Source: Methyloversatilis thermotolerans
Lineage (GTDB): Bacteria; Pseudomonadota; Gammaproteobacteria; Burkholderiales; Rhodocyclaceae
Assembly: GCF_000372885.1 (NCBI RefSeq)
Contig: NZ_KB889967.1
Span: forward strand, 3,843,960-3,907,959
Direction: 5' to 3'
Length of the DNA stretch: 64,000 nucleotides
The notes below the pieces were generated by a model that made no database searches, was not told where the DNA came from, and saw nothing but the letters and a program-made list of their open reading frames with translations. Each line of letters starts with the position of its first letter. The stretch's first letter is position 1. The position numbers and the translations under genes are program-made. Shown in pieces: positions 21,208-29,373 of this stretch.

Positions 21208-21741
21208 TCAACTGCCGTTGCGCAAGGGCGCGGCCAGATCGCCGCTGCAGTTCAGATACTGGCCGGTCACATCGCGCGGCGCCGGGCCACGGAAGGGCAG
21301 TTCGATGTCGCCCCCCACCTGGCCGAGTACCAGCGTGCCACCGAAGAACATGAAATTGCGCATCAGCGTCGCCCAGTCGACCTTGTTGTCCGAATCGAAT
21401 CCGGGCAGCGCGAGCAGGCCGTCCCGCGGCACCAGCAGGATGGCGGGGTGGAACTGTTCGATTTCCAGTCGGGCGAGTACCGGAAGCGCCGGGTTGCCCG
21501 GTGGCGGGCGCACTTCGACCCGCGCCAGCACCTCGTCGCCCTGACGCTCGCGCACGATGCGGATATCCCAGCCGGCGACCGCGACTGCACTGCCGCAAGC
21601 GCGCGGCCAGCCGTTGTCCAGTTCGACGAGCGCGCGGAAGCGGCCGCCTTCGGGTTGGGTCGCCGATACGCCGGCCGCTGCAAGCGCCAGCAGGGCGGCA
21701 GGGGCGACGAGACGGAAGGTTGAGCGCACGCGCGACATCAT
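21208..21741 (-). CDS. Exported protein of unknown function
   Basis: A 177-residue protein with a signal peptide (RSTFRLVAPAALLALAAAGVSA) and no recognised domain. The mature part is rich in short beta-strand-like stretches (RFRALVELDNGWPRACGSAVAV, RIVRERQGDEVLARVEVRP) and has two cysteines that could pair. It ends with NCSGDLAAPLRNGS. It lies 54 nt downstream of an orphan parA on the same strand. The ATG at 21741 is preferred over the TTG at 21771 because it gives a normal signal peptide; the adjacent ATG at 21738 is equally possible. Confidence 0.5.
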   Translation of the reverse strand: MMSRVRSTFRLVAPAALLALAAAGVSATQPEGGRFRALVELDNGWPRACGSAVAVAGWDIRIVRERQGDEVLARVEVRPPPGNPALPVLARLEIEQFHPAILLVPRDGLLALPGFDSDNKVDWATLMRNFMFFGGTLVLGQVGGDIELPFRGPAPRDVTGQYLNCSGDLAAPLRNGS

Positions 21742-21795
21742 GCTCGATCGGACACAGGACAGCCGCCGCAAGTTCGCGTGCCGGCGGCGCCCGGT

Positions 21796-22563
21796 TCAGC
21801 GCCCATCGAGCAATGTGTGCAGTGCGACGAACTCCTGCGCGAGCTTGTGACCGGGTGCGAAGTGGATCAGTGGCAACGCGGCTTCGTGCGATTCCTTCAC
21901 CTTGACCGATGGCGACAGCGTGGCGTCCAGCACAGGCAGTCCCTCGTCGCGCAATTCCTGCACCACGCGCGCCGGCAGGCTGGAGCGTGCCTGGAACTGG
22001 TTCACGACGATGCCCTCGAGCTTCAGTCCGGCGTTGTGATCGGCCCGGATTTCCCCGATATTCTCCAGCAACTGGTACAGCGCCTTGCGCGAGAACTCGT
22101 CGCAGTCGAACGGGATGAGCACCGATTCGGCGGCGATCAGCGCGCAGCGCGAATAGAAATTCAGCGCTGGCGGCGTGTCGATGTAGATGCGGTCGAAGTC
22201 CTCCAGCGCATCCAGCGCCTCGCGCAGCTTGTAGATCTTGTAGCGGGATTCGAGCTTCGATTCGAGTTCGGCCAGTTGCGGGCTCGCGGTCATGACCGAC
22301 AGGCCGGGATGCGCGGTGGCGGTCACGAATTCCTCGGTGCCCTTCGGCGACAGGCGCAGGTTCAGCATCTGGTCGAAGAACTCCGCGGCACCGCCGCTGG
22401 CGTTGGCCACCGCTTCGCCCAGCAGGTAGTGGCTCGAGTTGGCCTGCGTGTCCAGGTCGATCACCAGCGTGCGCAGTCCCTGCGCGGCACTGATGGCGGC
22501 AAGGTTGCAGGTGATGGTGGACTTGCCTACGCCACCCTTCTGGTTGAATACGACCCGGCGCAT
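21796..22563 (-). CDS. ParA family ATPase (orphan)
   Basis: A 255-residue ParA/MinD-type ATPase that positions cargo by ATP-driven surface binding. The deviant Walker A is NQKGGVGKST (about residues 8-17), the switch region DLDTQAN, and Walker B RIYIDTPP. The start at 22563 (ATG) has AGGAG 7 nt upstream; a GTG 6 nt earlier is too close to that site. No parB or parS-like repeat is visible nearby, so it is not the chromosome-segregation pair. Its cargo is unknown. The next gene on the strand encodes an exported protein of unknown function. Confidence 0.87.
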   Translation of the reverse strand: MRRVVFNQKGGVGKSTITCNLAAISAAQGLRTLVIDLDTQANSSHYLLGEAVANASGGAAEFFDQMLNLRLSPKGTEEFVTATAHPGLSVMTASPQLAELESKLESRYKIYKLREALDALEDFDRIYIDTPPALNFYSRCALIAAESVLIPFDCDEFSRKALYQLLENIGEIRADHNAGLKLEGIVVNQFQARSSLPARVVQELRDEGLPVLDATLSPSVKVKESHEAALPLIHFAPGHKLAQEFVALHTLLDGR

Positions 22564-22665
22564 GGACACTCTCCTGAGCGTAAAAATACATTTTGCCCGA
22601 ATGCCGTGTGCGGTGCACCATGACGCTGGCCGTTAGAATCGGGCATCACGCATTTTCCAGGCGGC

Positions 22666-23655
22666 ATGACGATGAGCGAATACGCGGTCAGCTTTCACCG
22701 TACCGGTGGCCCAGAGGTACTCCAGTACGAGGCGGTCGTGGTGGGGAATCCCGGGCCGGGTGAGGTGCGCGTCCGGCACCACGCGATCGGGCTGAATTTC
22801 ATCGACATCTACTACCGCAGCGGGCTGTACGCCACGCCGTTGCCCGGTGCGCTGGGCCTGGAAGCGGCCGGAGTGGTCGAGGCGGTGGGGGAGGGCGTCA
22901 CCGGCCTGGCGGTGGGTGATCGCGTCGCCTACGCCACCGGGCCGCTGGGCGCCTACTCCACCGCGCGCTGCATGCCGGCCGACCGGCTTGTGCCGCTGCC
23001 ACCCGAAATCGGCTTCGACACGGCCGCCGCGCTGATGCTGAAAGGCCTCACTGCGCACTACCTGCTGCGCCGTACCTGCCACGTCGAGCCGGGCGACATG
23101 GTGCTCATCCACGCCGCTGCCGGCGGCGTCGGACTGATTGCCTGCCAGTGGGCGCGTGCGCTCGGCGCCACGGTGATCGGCACGGTGAGCACGCCGGAAA
23201 AGGCGGCGCTGGCGGCTGCGCACGGCTGCGAACATGTACTCACGGGCGTATCCCCGGCGGCGCAGCCGGCGCGGGTTCGCGACATTACCGGCGGACGGGG
23301 CGTTCGTGTGGTCTATGACAGCATAGGGCGCGACACTTTCATGGCTTCGCTCGACTGCCTGGCACCGTTGGGCACGATGGTGAGCTATGGCAACGCATCC
23401 GGCCCGGTCGCCCCGTTCGAACCCGCGCTGCTGGCGCAGAAGGGGTCGCTCTTCCTGACTCGCCCGACGCTGTTCCATTACGTCGCGCAACGTGCCGATC
23501 TGGTCGCTGCGAGCGACGAACTGTTCGCCCGCGTACTGGATGGCACGCTTCGCATCAACGTGGCACAGCGTCATGCGTTAGCCGATTGCGCACGGGCGCA
23601 CGAGGCGCTCGCCGGGCGCAGGACTGCGGGCTCCACCGTGCTGCTGCCCGCCTGA
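22666..23655 (+). CDS. NADPH:quinone oxidoreductase (zinc-independent MDR family)
   Basis: A 329-residue quinone oxidoreductase of the medium-chain dehydrogenase/reductase family (QorA-like), reducing quinones with NADPH in the cytoplasm. Visible are the N-terminal GroES-like fold (GLNFIDIYYRSGLY, LGLEAAGVVEAVGEGV) and the Rossmann motif HAAAGGVGLIACQWARALGA (about 140-160). YDSIGRDTFMASLDCL and SGPVAPFEP follow. The zinc ligands of alcohol dehydrogenases are absent, as expected for this class. It is divergent from the upstream parA, and TTAGAAT at 22633-22639 may be its -10. Confidence 0.92.
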   Translation: MTMSEYAVSFHRTGGPEVLQYEAVVVGNPGPGEVRVRHHAIGLNFIDIYYRSGLYATPLPGALGLEAAGVVEAVGEGVTGLAVGDRVAYATGPLGAYSTARCMPADRLVPLPPEIGFDTAAALMLKGLTAHYLLRRTCHVEPGDMVLIHAAAGGVGLIACQWARALGATVIGTVSTPEKAALAAAHGCEHVLTGVSPAAQPARVRDITGGRGVRVVYDSIGRDTFMASLDCLAPLGTMVSYGNASGPVAPFEPALLAQKGSLFLTRPTLFHYVAQRADLVAASDELFARVLDGTLRINVAQRHALADCARAHEALAGRRTAGSTVLLPA

Positions 23656-23698
23656 ATCCGGCGATCCGCCATCCTTTCGCTTTCCGGAGCCCCGTCCG

Positions 23699-24037
23699 AT
23701 GAAGTTCCTGCTATTACTATTGACCTGCGGCGGCCTTCTGGCGCCTGCGTTTGCGCAGACGCCCGCCCAGATGGCCTTCATGAAGGCCGAAGTCCGTCGC
23801 ATCGACGACCAGTTCGTACAGCGCGTGGTCGACATCACCCACCTGCCATCCAGCCAGGTGCGTGCGGCCATGCCGGCCGAGGGACGCATTACCGAAACAT
23901 CGGCGCGGGTGGCGGCCGCGATCGAAAAACAGCTCGGTGAGTCGCTGAGCGATGAACAGAAGCGGGCCATCGCGCAGGCCGACGAAGAGCGTCGTGCCGC
24001 GTTGGCGGCGGCCCGCGCCGCAGCAAAAAACAGGTAG
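23699..24037 (+). CDS. Small exported helical protein of unknown function
   Basis: A 112-residue protein with a clear signal peptide (MKFLLLLLTCGGLLAPAFAQ). The mature part is mostly charged helix (FMKAEVRRIDDQFVQRVVDITHLPSSQVRAAM, quoted only to mark helix character), ending in an Ala/Lys/Arg-rich coil. It has no known domain. It starts 43 nt after the quinone reductase. The size and helical, charged make-up recall periplasmic adaptor or chaperone-like peptides, but nothing fixes a role. Confidence 0.55.
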   Translation: MKFLLLLLTCGGLLAPAFAQTPAQMAFMKAEVRRIDDQFVQRVVDITHLPSSQVRAAMPAEGRITETSARVAAAIEKQLGESLSDEQKRAIAQADEERRAALAAARAAAKNR

Positions 24038-24136
24038 GCTTGCATGCTGTCCGGCAGCCGGCGGTGATCGGGAGCTTTTCCTGGTCGGAGACGTCATCCG
24101 GATATCGAGCGGCGCGTGACGCGCACGGGGAGGTTT

Positions 24137-24796
24137 ATGGGTTCCAAGGTATGTGCCATCGTCGGCATGGGCTCGGGCGTGGGCGCCGCGGTCGCGCGGC
24201 GCTTCGGCGCCGAGGGCTATTGCGTGGCGATGATTTCGCGCAATGCCGGCAAGCTCGAGCGCTATGAGCACGAACTGGCGGAGCGAGGCGTCACCGCGCA
24301 GGGTTTCGTTGCCGATGCAGGCAGTGACGAATCGATACTGACCGCTTTCGACGCCGTCCGTACTTCGCTGCAGCCGCCCGAGGTGCTGGTATTCAATGCC
24401 TCGGTGTCGCGCGAGGGCGCACCGTCGGCGCTCGATCCGGAAGCGCTGGCCGCCGATCTGCGCATCGGCGTGCTGGGCGCGCTGATCGCGACCCGTGCGG
24501 TATTGCCGGCGATGCGCGCGTCCGGACGCGGCAGCCTTCTGTTTTCCGGCGGTGGCCTGGCCATGGAACCGGTGGCGGCGGTGGCGTCACTGTCGGCACA
24601 GAAGGCAGCGCTGCGCAATCTGGTGTTCAGCCTGCACCAGGAACTGTCACCGGCCGGCGTGCATGCGGCGGTGGTGACCATTGCCGGCGTGCTGCGCGAA
24701 GGCAGCCTGCTCGATGCCGCGCGGGTTGCGGACACTTTCTGGACCTTGCATGTTGAACCGGCGGGACAGTTCTCGCGCGAAATCGTCTTGTCATGA
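24137..24796 (+). CDS. SDR family protein lacking the catalytic tyrosine
   Basis: A 219-residue short-chain dehydrogenase/reductase fold: the nucleotide motif GMGSGVGAAVARRFG (about 8-22), FNASVSREG as the NAG-type strand, and SLLFSGGG with the catalytic-loop Ser. The YxxxK position reads LSAQK, so the family's catalytic Tyr is Leu. Normal oxidoreductase chemistry is therefore doubtful; a binding or regulatory role is possible. The ATG at 24137 follows GGGGAGG closely and gives the usual short N-terminus. The stop overlaps the next gene by 4 nt (ATGA), forming an SDR-ParA-FMN reductase operon. Confidence 0.83.
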   Translation: MGSKVCAIVGMGSGVGAAVARRFGAEGYCVAMISRNAGKLERYEHELAERGVTAQGFVADAGSDESILTAFDAVRTSLQPPEVLVFNASVSREGAPSALDPEALAADLRIGVLGALIATRAVLPAMRASGRGSLLFSGGGLAMEPVAAVASLSAQKAALRNLVFSLHQELSPAGVHAAVVTIAGVLREGSLLDAARVADTFWTLHVEPAGQFSREIVLS

Positions 24797-25434
24797 CCGA
24801 ACGCATGCTGCGCAGTGTGATGATCGCCAATCCCAAGGGTGGCGCCGGCAAGAGCACGCTGGCGACCAATGTCGCCGGTCACTGGGCCAGCCTGGGCGCA
24901 CGCGTCATGCTGGGCGACATCGATCGCCAGCAGTCGGCGCGGCACTGGCTGGCGCTGCGTTCGCCGCTGCTCGCGCCGATACAGGGCTGGGACATCGAAC
25001 CCGAACAGCCGGCGCGGCCGCCGCGCGGCACCACGCATGTCGTGCTCGACACCCCGGCCGGGCTGCGCGGCAAGCGGCTGGAGGCGGCACTGCGCATGGT
25101 CGATCGCGTGCTCGTGCCGGTCCAGCCGTCACTGTTCGACATCCTCGCCACCGGTGACTTCCTGACGGAACTGGCCGAGCACAAGCGCGTGGCCGCGAGC
25201 AGGGTGAAGCTGGGCATCGTCGGCATGCGCGTGGATGTGCGTACGCGCGCGGCCCATGAACTCGAACGTTTCTGTGCCGCACTCGATCTGCCGGTGCTGG
25301 CCTATCTGCGCAATTCGCAGCTCTATGTTCAGGCGGCGGCGCACGGCATGACGATTTTCGACCTGTCGCGCTCGCGGGCGCTGCAGGATCGCGAACAGTG
25401 GCAACCCATCATCGACTGGCTGGATTCCCCATGA
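24793..25434 (+). CDS. ParA family ATPase (orphan, short form)
   Basis: A 213-residue ParA-like ATPase with deviant Walker A NPKGGAGKST (about residues 13-22), GDIDRQQSA as switch I, and VVLDTPAG as Walker B. It is shorter than plasmid or chromosome ParA and has no ParB neighbour. It is translationally coupled on both sides by 4-nt overlaps, after an SDR-like gene and before an NADPH-FMN reductase. This is an odd setting for a partitioning ATPase. Membrane- or nucleoid-based cargo placement is the family role; the cargo here is unknown. Confidence 0.85.
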   Translation: MTERMLRSVMIANPKGGAGKSTLATNVAGHWASLGARVMLGDIDRQQSARHWLALRSPLLAPIQGWDIEPEQPARPPRGTTHVVLDTPAGLRGKRLEAALRMVDRVLVPVQPSLFDILATGDFLTELAEHKRVAASRVKLGIVGMRVDVRTRAAHELERFCAALDLPVLAYLRNSQLYVQAAAHGMTIFDLSRSRALQDREQWQPIIDWLDSP

Positions 25435-26063
25435 CGAACCGCAACAAGAATCTCGCTGTCGTGCACGACAGCTCCGAACGCGATGGCAATCTGCCCCGCA
25501 TCCTGTGCTTTGCCGGCAGCACCCGCGAAGGCTCGTTCAACCGGAAGCTGGCAACGGCCGCTGCCCGGGCCATCGAACTGGCCGGCGGCAGTGCCACGGT
25601 GATGGACCTGCGCGATCATCCGCTGCCGCTGTACGACGGCGACCTGGAGGCATCCGCCGGGCTGCCGCTGGGCGTGCGGCCGCTCAAGGAACTGTTCAAG
25701 GCGCACGACGGGCTGTTCATCGCCTCGCCCGAGTACAACGGTTCGATGAGCGCGGTGCTCAAGAATGCGCTGGACTGGGTGTCGCGCCCGGCCGGCGACG
25801 AAGCCGGCACGGTGCCCTATGCCAACAAGGTGGTTGCGCTCGGCGCCGCATCGCCGGGGGCGCTCGGTGGTCTGCGCGGTCTGGTGCACCTGCGTGCCGT
25901 GCTGCAGTCGGTGGGGGCGCTGGTGCTGTCGGAGCAGATCGCGGTCGGTGGTGCCGCCAGTGCCTTCGCACCCGGCGGCGACCTCGCCGACGAGAAAATG
26001 CAGAAAATGCTCGCCCGCATCGCCGAAAGGCTGGTGGATGTGTCCTCGCGCCTGCGCGCCTGA
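25431..26063 (+). CDS. NAD(P)H-dependent FMN reductase
   Basis: A 210-residue flavodoxin-fold NADPH-dependent FMN reductase. After a 20-residue leader it shows the FMN phosphate loop CFAGSTREGSFNRKL (about 25-39) and the ring-binding SPEYNGSMSAVLKNALDW (about 100-117). Both are diagnostic of the SsuE/ChrR/YieF group. The enzyme reduces flavin or quinone-like acceptors; the physiological substrate cannot be read from sequence. The ATG at 25431 overlaps the stop of the ParA-like gene; an earlier ATG at 25398 lies inside that gene and has no ribosome site. Confidence 0.9.
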   Translation: MTNRNKNLAVVHDSSERDGNLPRILCFAGSTREGSFNRKLATAAARAIELAGGSATVMDLRDHPLPLYDGDLEASAGLPLGVRPLKELFKAHDGLFIASPEYNGSMSAVLKNALDWVSRPAGDEAGTVPYANKVVALGAASPGALGGLRGLVHLRAVLQSVGALVLSEQIAVGGAASAFAPGGDLADEKMQKMLARIAERLVDVSSRLRA

Positions 26064-26146
26064 GTCCGCGGCGGCCCGCTCCGGCGCCGGCGACGCTGCC
26101 GGCCGGGCACTGCGTGTTCCATTAACAACGATAACCTGGATCTGCA

Positions 26147-26923
26147 ATGAAATACCTGCGACTGCGCCATGGCGGCGCCGAACGCCTGGGCCGCCTGAAT
26201 GGCGACACCGTTGAACTGCTGGCGGGCGATCTGTTCGGCAGCCCGACGCCGACCGGTGAAACCGTACCGGTCGAGGGCATCGAATGGCTCATGCCCTGCG
26301 TGCCGCCCAAGATGATCATCATCGTGCACAACGTCCGTACCGCCGTGGAAAAGGCCGGTCATCCGATCCCCGAGGATCCGCTCTACCTGATCCGCTCGCC
26401 GCAGGCGCTGAACGGGCACCAGCAACCCATTCCCAAGCCTGCCGGGTTCGACGGCCGGGTGTTCTACGAGGGCGAACTGGGCGTGGTGGTGGGCAAGGTG
26501 GCGCGCAACCTGGATGAGGCGCAGGCGGCCGACGCCATCTTCGGCTACACCTGCATCAATGACGTGAGTGCGCTCGAACTGGTGGACAAGAACCCGTCCT
26601 TCGGCCAGTGGACCCGCGCCAAGAGTTTCGATGGCTTCGGCTGCTTCGGTCCGGTCATTTCCACCGACCCCTTGCCCGCCGATGCCGAAATCGTCACCAC
26701 GGTCGGGGGGCGCGAGCGCCAGCGCTATCCGGTATCCGATCTCATCTTCTCTCCGGCCCAGCTCGTGGCGCGCATTTCCCGCGACATGACCCTGATGCCG
26801 GGCGACGTGATCTGCTGCGGCACCTCGGTCGGCGTGCTGCCGATGAAGCCCGGTACCGCAGTGGACGTGACCGTCAGCGGCATCGGTACGCTCAGCAACG
26901 TCTACGCTCCGGTCGCAGGCTGA
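26147..26923 (+). CDS. Fumarylacetoacetate hydrolase (FAH) family protein
   Basis: A 258-residue FAH-superfamily enzyme; family members cleave or decarboxylate beta-diketo and oxo acids using a divalent metal. Features are the N-terminal KYLRLRHGG / GRLNGDTVELL lead domain and the metal-binding core with YEGELGVVVGKVARN. IFGYTCINDVSALEL, KSFDGFGCFGP and MPGDVICCGTSVGVLPMKPG follow. The usual LIRSPQAL / NGHQQPI segment is also present. Substrate cannot be assigned: candidates include 5-carboxymethyl-2-oxo-hex-3-ene-dioate and acylpyruvates. It stands between the FMN reductase and a Kef-type antiporter. Confidence 0.9.
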   Translation: MKYLRLRHGGAERLGRLNGDTVELLAGDLFGSPTPTGETVPVEGIEWLMPCVPPKMIIIVHNVRTAVEKAGHPIPEDPLYLIRSPQALNGHQQPIPKPAGFDGRVFYEGELGVVVGKVARNLDEAQAADAIFGYTCINDVSALELVDKNPSFGQWTRAKSFDGFGCFGPVISTDPLPADAEIVTTVGGRERQRYPVSDLIFSPAQLVARISRDMTLMPGDVICCGTSVGVLPMKPGTAVDVTVSGIGTLSNVYAPVAG

Positions 26924-26971
26924 TCGACCTGAATCAATACGGCAGCGCCGGCTTTCGCGCATTCTGAACGG

Positions 26972-28687
26972 ATGGACGCTCACGCCGGCCTGCCGCATCT
27001 GCAACCCCTGCTGCTCTACCTCGCCATCGCCGGACTGGTGATGCCGCTGCTCGCCCGCGCGCGGGTGAGCCAGGTGGTCGCCTTCCTGGCCATCGGCGCG
27101 CTGGTCGGTCCGCACGGCCTCGGGCGCATCGCCGCCGACCATGCATGGCTGCGCGCCTTGACCATCGCCGAGGGTGGCGGCGTGCGTTTGCTTGCCGAAC
27201 TGGGCGTGGTATTCATGCTGTTCGTGATCGGCCTTGAACTGCCGGCGCGTCAATTGTGGTCGCTGCGCCGCTGGGTGCTGGGTGTGGGCAGTGCGCAGTG
27301 GCTGGGCTGCGGCGCATTGATCGCCGGCGTGGCGCTGGCGTTCGGGCACGGCATCGAAACTTCGGTGCTTCTCGGCCTCGGCCTGGCCATGTCATCCACC
27401 GCGGTGGTGATGCAGCTTCTGGCCGAATCCGGGCAGACCCGATCCAACGTCGGCCGCATGAGCTTCGCGGTGCTGCTGCTGCAGGACATCGCGGTGGTGC
27501 CACTGCTCATCCTGATCGGCCTGCTGGGCGGCGACCCGGGTGGCAGCTTCGTGTCTCTCATGGCGAACGCACTGTTCAAGGCGCTTGCGGCCGTGGTGCT
27601 CATTCTGCTTGCCGGTCGCCTGGTGCTCACGCCGCTGTTCCGTCGCGTTTCGGTCACTACCCAGGCCGACAGCTTCATGGCCCTCACCTTGTTCGCTACG
27701 CTGGGCGTGGCCGCGCTGACCGGTGCCGCCGGCCTGTCCATGGCGCTGGGCGCCTTCCTCGCCGGCCTCATGCTCGCCGAAACCGAGTTCCGTCACGCCG
27801 CGCTGGTGGCGATCGAGCCATTCAAGGGCCTGCTGATGGGCCTGTTTTTCGTGTCGGTCGGCATGAGCCTCGATCTGCTGCAGGTGCTCGACGACGCCGG
27901 CTGGCTGCTGGCGGCCGTGCTGGGCCTCTATCTGATCAAGAGCGGCGCGATGTATGCGCTGTTCCGCCTGGCGCGACTGTCGCATGGCGAGGCAGTGGAG
28001 GCGGCGCTGTTGCTCGGTCAGGCGGGCGAGTTCAGTTTCATCGTGCTCGGGATGGCGGTGGCTTCCGGCGTCATGACCGGCGCGGTGGGCAACTTCATGC
28101 TGCTGGTGGTGACGCTGAGCATGTTCCTGACGCCGCTCGCCGCCCGCGCCGGTCGCGCCTGGCACGCACGGCTGGCGTCGGCACAGGACACCGCCGCCCC
28201 GGTCCTGCCGGCTTCGGGCGAGGACGGCCGCGTCATCATCGCCGGCTTCGGTCGCGTCGGCCAGTGCGTGGCGCGCCTGCTCGACCGCGCCGACGTGCGC
28301 TGGCTGGCGATCGAGCGCAATGCAGCGGCGGCGGCCACCCACCATGCGCGCGGACTGGCGGTCATGGTGGGCGATGCCGGACAGCCTGCGCTGCTGCATC
28401 ACCTGGGGGCCGGCAAGGCGCGCGCGGTGGTCGTGACCATGGACGACACCGCCGCCGCACTGCATGTGGTGCATGCCTTGCGCAAGGAGTTTCCGGGGTT
28501 GCCACTGATCGCGCGTGCGCGCGATGGCGATCATGCAGGGCGTCTGCTTGCGGCTGGCGCCAGCGAGGTCATCCCGGAAGCGCTGGAAGCGGCCTTGCAA
28601 CTTGGACTGCATGTACTGGCCCATGCCGGCATAGACGCCGACACGGCCGAGCACATGACAGAACTGGAACGCGCGTCGGGTCGCTGA
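26972..28687 (+). CDS. Kef-type cation:proton antiporter with TrkA-N domain
   Basis: A 571-residue CPA2-family transporter. The N-terminal 380 residues form about 12 membrane helices, with typical stretches GLVMPLLARARVSQVVAFLAIGALVGPHGLG and LLGLGLAMSSTAVVMQLL, quoted in short parts. A cytoplasmic TrkA-N/RCK domain follows, with the NAD-binding GFGRVGQCVARLLD (about residue 428). Family members export K+ or Na+ in exchange for protons, often under thiol stress (KefB/KefC) or in pH control (RosB). No kefG-like ancillary gene is adjacent, although an FMN reductase is two genes upstream. Confidence 0.92.
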   Translation: MDAHAGLPHLQPLLLYLAIAGLVMPLLARARVSQVVAFLAIGALVGPHGLGRIAADHAWLRALTIAEGGGVRLLAELGVVFMLFVIGLELPARQLWSLRRWVLGVGSAQWLGCGALIAGVALAFGHGIETSVLLGLGLAMSSTAVVMQLLAESGQTRSNVGRMSFAVLLLQDIAVVPLLILIGLLGGDPGGSFVSLMANALFKALAAVVLILLAGRLVLTPLFRRVSVTTQADSFMALTLFATLGVAALTGAAGLSMALGAFLAGLMLAETEFRHAALVAIEPFKGLLMGLFFVSVGMSLDLLQVLDDAGWLLAAVLGLYLIKSGAMYALFRLARLSHGEAVEAALLLGQAGEFSFIVLGMAVASGVMTGAVGNFMLLVVTLSMFLTPLAARAGRAWHARLASAQDTAAPVLPASGEDGRVIIAGFGRVGQCVARLLDRADVRWLAIERNAAAAATHHARGLAVMVGDAGQPALLHHLGAGKARAVVVTMDDTAAALHVVHALRKEFPGLPLIARARDGDHAGRLLAAGASEVIPEALEAALQLGLHVLAHAGIDADTAEHMTELERASGR

Positions 28688-28690
28688 CGC

Positions 28691-29194
28691 TCAGGGTTTC
28701 ACCACGCCCGGCGGCAGGGCCGGCTTTGCCGTGGTCGCGGTCGGCGGCGGCAGATCGTGGGTTTCAATGGCCGGATGCTCCTGCCCGGCATGCACCTTGT
28801 GGGTCGCGGTCGTGGCGCCCGGCGGCAGCGCCGGCTTGTTCTCGACGGCGGTTGGCAGCGGATGTTCGTGCGCCTCGATCACCGGATGCTCCTGCCCGGC
28901 ATGCACCTTGTGCGTGGCCGTGGTCGCACCCGGCGGCAGCGCCGGCTTGTTCTCGACCGCAGTCGGCCGCGGATGCTCGTGTGCCTCGATCACCGGATGC
29001 TCCTGGCCGGCATGTATCTTGCGGTAGTCCGGCTTGACGCCCGGGGGCAGCGCCGGCTTGTTGCCGACGTTGGCGGGTTTCTTTCCTTTCACCGCTTCGG
29101 CCGGATGTTCAGTGCCGGCATGCTTGCCGGACTGATCGGCATGGACAGGCGAGATACAGAGTGCGGCGACCACCGCGATCCACTTTGCATTCAT
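28691..29194 (-). CDS. Exported His/Pro-rich tandem-repeat protein
   Basis: A 167-residue exported protein: signal peptide 1-19 (WIAVVAALCISPVHA), then low-complexity repeats of a 37-residue unit built around KPALPPG, HAGQEHP, EAHEHP and PTAVEN. About three and a half copies are present, the middle two nearly identical. It is rich in His, Pro and Glu and lacks a folded-domain look. The His pairs spaced by Glu/Pro could bind metal ions, but that is inference. It ends 3 nt from the stop of the convergent Kef-type gene. No homologue is recognised. Confidence 0.7.
   Translation of the reverse strand: MNAKWIAVVAALCISPVHADQSGKHAGTEHPAEAVKGKKPANVGNKPALPPGVKPDYRKIHAGQEHPVIEAHEHPRPTAVENKPALPPGATTATHKVHAGQEHPVIEAHEHPLPTAVENKPALPPGATTATHKVHAGQEHPAIETHDLPPPTATTAKPALPPGVVKP
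28700..29070 (-). repeat. Exact 111-bp coding tandem repeat
   Basis: The phrase coding for KPALPPG recurs with its 3' edge at about 28720, 28831, 28942 and 29053, that is, every 111 bp (37 codons). The two central units are almost identical at DNA level, including synonymous sites, which suggests recent duplication. Confidence 0.85.
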
Positions 29195-29373
29195 GATGAT
29201 TTCCTGTGAGTTTGATTGAATTCTTCGTTGACATCAGTGTGCGTTCGGTTTTGCAGTGCAGTATTGATGTGACTCAAGTGCCCGTGTTGCATCGGTATCG
29301 ACCTCGGTCCCCTGGCCGGTTTTCCTCAATCCGCGCCGCTCTTCGTGCGGCGCAACATGCACATCCATGACGT

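Noticed and set aside
17783..22621. A very long open frame on the minus strand across the GGDEF/EAL genes
   Set aside because: It is a high-GC shadow of the plus-strand genes 16325-19531 and 19670-21169 and of the minus-strand parA. Its translation is low-complexity, with no family motif.
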